Assembly: GCA_017381715.1 (NCBI GenBank)
Contig: JAFOBR010000021.1
Coordinates: forward strand, 1 to 37,376
DNA: 37,376 nt
From: Clostridia bacterium
GTDB taxonomy: Bacteria; Bacillota; Clostridia; Oscillospirales; CAG-382
Reading direction: 5' to 3'
Below, in pieces: positions 32,726 to 37,376 of the stretch. The notes beneath the pieces are model-generated. The model ran no database searches. It saw only the letters and a list, made by a program, of their open reading frames with translations, and was not told where the DNA came from. Numbering within the stretch: position 1 is the stretch's first letter; each line of letters begins with the position of its first letter. Both the position numbers and the translations under genes were made by a program.

Positions 32726-33874
32726 TTATTTATAAAGGCGCACGTACTCAAGAGGGTTGACGGTCTGTCCGTCAAAGCGAATCTCAAAGTGAAGGTGAGG
32801 GCCTGTCACAAAGCCTGTGTCGCCGATATTACCGATAATCTGGCCCTGCTCAACAACTTCGCCAACCTCTACCTTTATGGTGCTGCAGTGAGCGTATCTG
32901 GTTTCAGAGCCGTCTTCGTGTTTAATTATAATAACAAGACCGTAAGTACCGGAATAATCCGCAAAGGTTACCACGCCGTCGCGTGCTGCCCAGAAGGGAT
33001 CTCCGTAACAAGGAACGCCCAAACCGCCGATAATATCAATACCGGTGTGCCAGCCCATACTGCGCCAGCCGTAATAGGATGATATAAATCCGCCGTCATA
33101 AGGCATAATGAAAGGACTGTCATTAACAGAAGTGTCACCGGAAGAGGCGGTAAAGCGCTCATTATCCAGAACGCCGCGCTCAATAACACGGTCCACAGCT
33201 TCTACAACAACGGTAGAAGAAAGGTACTTTTTGGAAATACATTCACCGTTGATATAAACGGATTCGTATACATCCTCTGTAATACCGTCTTGCCCCTCAA
33301 CAACTACCACGTCTTCATGGGTAGCGAGAAGGTTGCCGTTATCTACGTAAACTATATCGGATTCAAGAACATTTGTAACCTTGCTCTCCGTAGTAACGCG
33401 GAGATTAAGCTTTACACCGCATTCGGCGCCGTTATAATCCTTAACGGAAACCGTATAGGAATCCTCGCTCTCTATACCCAAAAGAGCCGCAAGAGAAGCG
33501 GAAGTAACGAATGCGCTTTCTTCATATTCGCCGTAAACGGTGGTAATGGTATTGGTAAAGGAACCGGATGTAACCGTGTCTGCTGAAAATTCGTTCAAAC
33601 GAGATTCCAACACGTAATCCAGAGTATCCTGTATAACAGCTTCGATAGACGTTGCGGCAACGAGCTTGCCGTCAATATACAAACCGTAGCCTTGACGCAT
33701 AGCCGTTTGCTCCAAAACGGGCAAGGACTCGTCCGAAGCGGCAGGAGTTCTTCCTGCAAAGGCAACGGATGCTATGACAACGGCGAGTAAAACGAATGTG
33801 ATCGTACTTATTAAAGCCGGCTTTTTTATAAGAGTTTTTAAAATTCTCTTCAAAAAATTGCCCCTACTTTCCAC
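32726..33874 (-). CDS. M23-family (LytM-like) metallopeptidase with G5 domain
   Basis: An N-terminal signal-anchor helix (about 20-40) leads to a helical and beta region (50-155), a G5-like domain (about 165-235, VYESVYINGECISKKYLSSTV), and a C-terminal peptidase M23 domain (255-380). The zinc ligands are His276 and Asp280 (WHTGID) and His362 (GPHLHFE), with His329 (YAHCS) as catalytic partner. It cuts cross-links in peptidoglycan, probably during growth or division. Start GTG 33874 is uncertain: a TTG at 33853 has a better ribosome site, and the TATAAT at 33889-33894 is close to the GTG. Confidence 0.88.
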   Translation of the reverse strand: MESRGNFLKRILKTLIKKPALISTITFVLLAVVIASVAFAGRTPAASDESLPVLEQTAMRQGYGLYIDGKLVAATSIEAVIQDTLDYVLESRLNEFSADTVTSGSFTNTITTVYGEYEESAFVTSASLAALLGIESEDSYTVSVKDYNGAECGVKLNLRVTTESKVTNVLESDIVYVDNGNLLATHEDVVVVEGQDGITEDVYESVYINGECISKKYLSSTVVVEAVDRVIERGVLDNERFTASSGDTSVNDSPFIMPYDGGFISSYYGWRSMGWHTGIDIIGGLGVPCYGDPFWAARDGVVTFADYSGTYGLVIIIKHEDGSETRYAHCSTIKVEVGEVVEQGQIIGNIGDTGFVTGPHLHFEIRFDGQTVNPLEYVRLYK

Positions 33875-34041
33875 AATAATTTGTTGGCATTATAGCACCA
33901 ATTTATGAACAAAATATTAACAAATATTAAAGTATTTGTGTATAATTGTAAAAAATGGCGAATTTATCATAATTATTTACAAAATACACTGTTTTTTAGT
34001 AAACCAAAATGGTATTATATCTTCGTAAAGGAGAGTGTGCT

Positions 34042-35130
34042 ATGAAGGAAAGACGGGTGTTTACCCCTGCCGTTATTACTGCTACGGCAGTGTGCGGGGC
34101 AAGCCTTTTGATATATCTTTTTTCAAGAATATTACCTGCTTTTGCGGAATGGTGGACAAGGTATCCTTCCCAATTTTTCCGTGGTGTTCTGGCAGCGGTA
34201 ACCAATTTTATTCCATTTTCCGTGGGAGAAATGGTACTGTTTTTGCTTATTCCCGCCGCAGTGCTGTATGTGCTCGTTACAAACAAATATATATGCGAAG
34301 AGGACGGCAAAAAGTACTACCGTGCTTTGCGGCCGCTGATAATTATAGTTTTAGTGCTTGCCACAACATTTTTCGGGGTATTCGGCCCCTGCTATTTCAG
34401 ACACACGCTGGATAAGAATTTAGGACTTGAAAAAAACAAGGTAACAGCCGAAGAATTAAAATTTACCGCAGAGCAGGTTGTGAAAGAGATAAACACCATT
34501 TCCGTAAAGAAAGACGTTACAGGCGCAACAGTGTGCCCCTACGGATATGACGATCTGGTCAACGAGATAAATACCGCTTTTAAGAATTTCTGCAGTAAAA
34601 ACGAATATATCTCTTGGTTTGATTCAAACCCAAAGCTTGTTTCCCTATCCCCCGTTATGACATACACTCACATATCAGGAGTATACTCCTTTTTTACGGG
34701 AGAAGCAAACATTAATTTTAATTATCCCGATTTCGTTATGCCCTTTACAATAGCCCACGAAATGTCCCACCAGCGGGGAATTGCCCGCGAAGACGAAGCA
34801 AATTTCGTTGCATTTCTGGTATGTATGAACAGCGAAAACGAATATGTTAAGTACAGCGGTCTTTTTAATATGCTGGAATATCTGCTTTCGGCGTTAAACA
34901 AGGCGGACGGTAATTTATATAAGGAATTTGTTAAAGAAAATATTACCCCGGATATAAGAAGCGAATTGACTGCCTATTCTGAATTTTTTAAAAAATATTC
35001 CGATTCCACCGCGTCTCAGGTTGTGGGAAGCATAAACAATTCTTATCTTGAAAGCCAAGGTCAGCAGGCAGGCAGCGCAAGCTACGGTCTGGTGGTGGAT
35101 CTTGCGGTAGCATATTACAAAGCAAACTGA
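34042..35130 (+). CDS. DUF3810 membrane protein, putative zinc metallopeptidase
   Basis: The 362-residue protein has three N-terminal membrane helices (about 10-30, 55-85 and 95-120). A long helical domain contains the HExxH motif HEMSH (239-243, PFTIAHEMSHQRGIAREDEAN), with Glu residues downstream as possible third ligands. This is the DUF3810 layout, annotated as a putative peptidase; the substrate is unknown. The ATG at 34042 is favoured by AAAGGAG 8 bases upstream. It ends at a strong terminator and is separate from the BlaI/M56 operon behind it. Confidence 0.8.
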   Translation: MKERRVFTPAVITATAVCGASLLIYLFSRILPAFAEWWTRYPSQFFRGVLAAVTNFIPFSVGEMVLFLLIPAAVLYVLVTNKYICEEDGKKYYRALRPLIIIVLVLATTFFGVFGPCYFRHTLDKNLGLEKNKVTAEELKFTAEQVVKEINTISVKKDVTGATVCPYGYDDLVNEINTAFKNFCSKNEYISWFDSNPKLVSLSPVMTYTHISGVYSFFTGEANINFNYPDFVMPFTIAHEMSHQRGIAREDEANFVAFLVCMNSENEYVKYSGLFNMLEYLLSALNKADGNLYKEFVKENITPDIRSELTAYSEFFKKYSDSTASQVVGSINNSYLESQGQQAGSASYGLVVDLAVAYYKAN

Positions 35131-35135
35131 TATTT

Positions 35136-35167
35136 ATCTGCCAAAAATTTTTTGGCAGATTTTTTTA
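35136..35167 (+). terminator. Terminator of the DUF3810 gene
   Basis: An 11-bp stem (35136-35146 with 35150-35160) with an ATT loop is followed by seven T residues. Confidence 0.92.
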
Positions 35168-35175
35168 AAAAGGTA

Positions 35176-35204
35176 TTGACAAATTTGGTTGGTTGTTGTA
35201 GACT
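35176..35204 (+). promoter_or_regulatory. Promoter of the BlaI/M56 operon
   Basis: TTGACA (35176-35181) and TAGACT (35199-35204) are 17 bases apart. GTAG and TTACAA motifs around and just after the -10 (35197-35227) may form the BlaI-type operator, but the dyad is imperfect. Confidence 0.75.
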
Positions 35205-35271
35205 AAGCCCAGAGGTTGGTAGTTACAAACCTCCGTGTGCACACAAAACGGTTAAAAAAGAGGTAACAAAA

Positions 35272-35634
35272 ATGGACAATTTAAGATTATGCGAAAGCGA
35301 TTACAGATTTATGTCTGTGGTATGGGATAACGAGCCGGTGGCATCGGGCAAGTTGGTTGAGCTTTGCGCCGAAAGACTTGGCTGGAAAAAATCCACCACG
35401 TACACCACACTTAAGAAGCTGTGCGAAAAAGGTTATGCGCAAAACGAAAACACGGTCGTAACCTCCCTTATTCCCAGAGAAAGCGTACAAAAGGATTCCA
35501 GCGAGCATTTTGTGAGAAACACATTCGAAGGCTCTCTCCCTAAGTTTCTGGTTACTTTTCTGGGCGGAAAAACACTTTCCGAAGAAGAAAGTGAAGAGCT
35601 GAAGCGTCTTATAGACGAACATAAGGAGAAATAA
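35272..35634 (+). CDS. BlaI/MecI-family transcriptional repressor
   Basis: The 120-residue winged-helix protein shows the family signature (LCESDYRFMSVVWDNEPVASGKLVELCAERLGWKKSTTYTTLKKLCEKG) and a C-terminal dimerisation helix region (EGSLPKFLVTFLGGKTLSEEE). It represses the pair's own promoter until the M56 partner triggers its removal. The ATG at 35272 follows AGAGGTAA; an upstream reading frame extension runs through the preceding terminator and is rejected. The M56 gene starts one base after its stop. Confidence 0.92.
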   Translation: MDNLRLCESDYRFMSVVWDNEPVASGKLVELCAERLGWKKSTTYTTLKKLCEKGYAQNENTVVTSLIPRESVQKDSSEHFVRNTFEGSLPKFLVTFLGGKTLSEEESEELKRLIDEHKEK

Positions 35635-35635
35635 T

Positions 35636-37210
35636 ATGGACTCTGTATTATTAACCGTTCTGGAAATGAGCGCAAAGGCTTGCGTGGTTATTGCCGTGGT
35701 AATGCTTGCAAGACTGATTCTCGCCCGCGCGCCCAAAAAACATTCATATATTCTGTGGATAGCTGTGGCTTTAAGACTGTGTCTTCCTTTCAGCGTTGGT
35801 ACAAAGCTGAGCATTTTCGGAATCGGTCAGATTTTTGGAGAGGCAAACGTGCAAACCGTTATAACAGACACTTTGCCCAACGAAATTTTATCGCCCGATA
35901 TTATTCCGGAGTCGGGAAACCAAAACATTATAACCGATATACCCGTTGCTCCCGTAATATCTCCGAGTACGGGCGTATCCGTAATGCAGATACTCACCGT
36001 TTTTTGGCTGTGCGGTGTTGCCGCTATGCTGATATACGGAGCTGTATCCTATATCATAGTTTACAGGCGAATATCCACCGCCACCCGCTATGAAGGAACC
36101 GTATTCTGCTCGGAAAACGTACTTTCTCCCTTTACGCTGGGATTTATTAAGCCCAAAATATATATTCCCTATGGGCTTGACGATATCACCCGCGAAAAGG
36201 TTATCGCTCACGAAAGATGTCACATTAACCGTTTTGACCATTTTATAAAGCCGTTTGCATTTATATTGCTTGCAGTTCATTGGTTTAACCCCCTGTGCTG
36301 GCTCGCTTTTAACCGTATGAGCCTTGACATGGAGATGAGCTGTGATGAAAAGCTGTTACGCACACAAGGAGATGAAGAAATGAAAAAAACATATACCAAA
36401 GCTCTGCTTTCTTTCGCTTCCAACCGCCGTTTCCCTGCCCCCGGTCCCGTTAATTTTAACGAAAGCGGCAACGCGAAGAAAAGAATAAACAATTCTCTTA
36501 ATTACAAAAAGCCCCGTGTTTGGGTGTCTGTACTTGCATATCTGTTCTGTGCGGTAATGCTGGTTGCCTGCGCTACCGATGCCAGCGGAACCACCTACAC
36601 GGATATAAACAAGACTGTTTTTGCGGATGCGCCTTACGTTGTAACTTATAAGAGCAACGGAGACGGAACCTGCACCGTAACCGATATTATTATTGATTAT
36701 TCCGCTGAAACCCAAGTAACCGTGGTAATCCCCGAGTTCTCTCCCGATGGCGACAAGGTTACCAAGGTGGAGATGAAAGATTTTAATACTCTTACCACAC
36801 TCAACGTGCCGGTATTGATAACCGAAGAAAGCTTTAATAAGATCAAACAGTCCTTAAAAGATGCAGATCTCGATGAAAGAGAAATAAGAAGATTTATTTC
36901 CTTCTACGATCCTCACGAGCAGGACGGTATCTACGTACTGGAGCCTGCGATCATCGAGGAAGAATATAACAAAATATCCGATATTCTTGCAAAGATCGGC
37001 TACACCTCCCAGAACGCTTACGACGCTGCCGTGGAGGTTGTAAACACCGTTCCCGCCAACAGCGCAGAAGCAGACGATATGCGTCTTGAAGCCTTCGGTT
37101 ATTTCTACCACAGCGCAAACAAGATCAAATGCGTTATAGTACCCGAAGGCACAGAGGTGATCGGCATAGACAGCCTGCTTGTGAGTTACCATACCGTAGA
37201 CGCCGATTAA
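35636..37210 (+). CDS. M56-family (BlaR1-like) metallopeptidase with unrecognised outer domain
   Basis: The N-terminal half is the BlaR1/MecR1 signalling unit, with membrane helices (about 5-30, 38-56, 115-140 and 205-225) and the zinc-protease motif HERCH (192-196), plus the CDE segment (236-238) as further ligand. A last membrane helix lies at about 296-313. The outer domain after it (about 320-524) is not the penicillin-binding sensor of BlaR1: no SxxK acylation site is evident. It reads as a beta-rich stretch (YKSNGDGTCTVTDIIIDY, VTVVIPEFSPDGDKV) followed by helices and a strand-rich end. The signal sensed is therefore probably not a beta-lactam (inference). Confidence 0.85.
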   Translation: MDSVLLTVLEMSAKACVVIAVVMLARLILARAPKKHSYILWIAVALRLCLPFSVGTKLSIFGIGQIFGEANVQTVITDTLPNEILSPDIIPESGNQNIITDIPVAPVISPSTGVSVMQILTVFWLCGVAAMLIYGAVSYIIVYRRISTATRYEGTVFCSENVLSPFTLGFIKPKIYIPYGLDDITREKVIAHERCHINRFDHFIKPFAFILLAVHWFNPLCWLAFNRMSLDMEMSCDEKLLRTQGDEEMKKTYTKALLSFASNRRFPAPGPVNFNESGNAKKRINNSLNYKKPRVWVSVLAYLFCAVMLVACATDASGTTYTDINKTVFADAPYVVTYKSNGDGTCTVTDIIIDYSAETQVTVVIPEFSPDGDKVTKVEMKDFNTLTTLNVPVLITEESFNKIKQSLKDADLDEREIRRFISFYDPHEQDGIYVLEPAIIEEEYNKISDILAKIGYTSQNAYDAAVEVVNTVPANSAEADDMRLEAFGYFYHSANKIKCVIVPEGTEVIGIDSLLVSYHTVDAD

Positions 37211-37297
37211 ATATCCGGTTATATTTCCGGCGAAACAAGTTTCGTACCGAAAACAGAGAATAATACTTCACAACGTTAAACCTCGCATAACTCAAAT

Positions 37298-37330
37298 ACC
37301 CCCGAAGCGTTTGCTTCGGGGGTTGAATTT
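37298..37330. terminator. Terminator between the M56 gene and a leftward gene
   Basis: A perfect 11-bp stem (37298-37308 with 37313-37323), GTTT loop, T-rich on both sides. Confidence 0.85.
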
Positions 37331-37376
37331 TACTCGATATTTTCTGTTATATCCGTAAACTGTGCTTCGTGGAACA
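37330..37376 (-). CDS. 3' end of a minus-strand gene running out of the window
   Basis: On the minus strand one frame reads FHEAQFTDITENIE then TAA, immediately before the terminator hairpin at 37298-37323. This placement suits the tail of a real gene, but only about 15 codons are visible and no family can be named. Confidence 0.35.
   Translation of the reverse strand, partial: FHEAQFTDITENIE

Noticed and set aside
35152..35271. N-terminal extension of the BlaI protein
   Set aside because: It would translate through the terminator hairpin and the promoter; ATG 35272 has a ribosome site and begins the conserved domain.

Overview
The window reads as a chromosomal segment of a Gram-positive anaerobe of the class Clostridia, probably a gut Oscillospirales-type lineage. 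The evidence is AGGAGG-type ribosome sites, many near-consensus TTGACA-17-TATAAT promoters, Firmicutes-type LexA boxes, a MobP-type relaxase module, and Clostridia-typical gene pairs (TFIIB-type zinc ribbon with TPM, BlaI with M56). The genus is inference only. There is no rRNA, CRISPR array or classical insertion sequence.

Positions 1 to about 5.6 kb are the right part of an integrative mobilizable or conjugative element whose left end lies outside the window. In order it holds the 3' part of a gene resembling the catalytic double-psi barrel of RNA-dependent RNA polymerases, a small excisionase-like HTH protein, a RepA-like winged-helix protein, a possible oriT, a ribbon-helix-helix (MobC-like) protein, a MobP-type relaxase fused to Sel1 repeats, and a tyrosine integrase. 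A convergent XRE regulator with its own promoter and palindromic operator follows (5.6-6.5 kb); whether it belongs to the element cannot be decided here.

From 6.7 to 20 kb the segment is chromosomal, with almost all genes on the minus strand: tRNA-Asp and tRNA-Trp; a three-gene membrane-transport operon (EamA, YwaF-like, MFS); tRNA-Arg; an exported protein with serine acetyltransferase; a CBM9-like lipoprotein with a sugar-isomerase-like TIM barrel; asnS with an aspartate-aminotransferase-like enzyme; and SOS-controlled dinB.

From 25.3 down to 18.3 kb runs a tight seven-gene minus-strand operon: dapA, dapB, aconitase, NADP isocitrate dehydrogenase, a degenerate SGNH-like membrane protein, a YtqB-like methyltransferase and a pyridoxamine kinase. 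It joins lysine synthesis to the oxidative TCA branch that makes 2-oxoglutarate. gdhA at 31.4-32.7 kb could turn that product into glutamate. Downstream are a divergently transcribed 2-hydroxyacid dehydrogenase, a TPM/zinc-ribbon pair, an ECF sigma/anti-sigma-like pair with a divergent secreted protein, an M23 peptidase, a DUF3810 putative metalloprotease and a BlaI/M56 sensor pair.

Two non-coding repeat systems stand out. One is a family of hairpins with the frame GGGGT-CCCC-arm-loop-arm'-GGGG(T). It occurs on the mobile element and at several chromosomal sites, usually just after a terminator and once as a tandem array. The other is a 175-bp MITE-like element with perfect 32-bp terminal inverted repeats, lying 3 bp past the gdhA stop codon.
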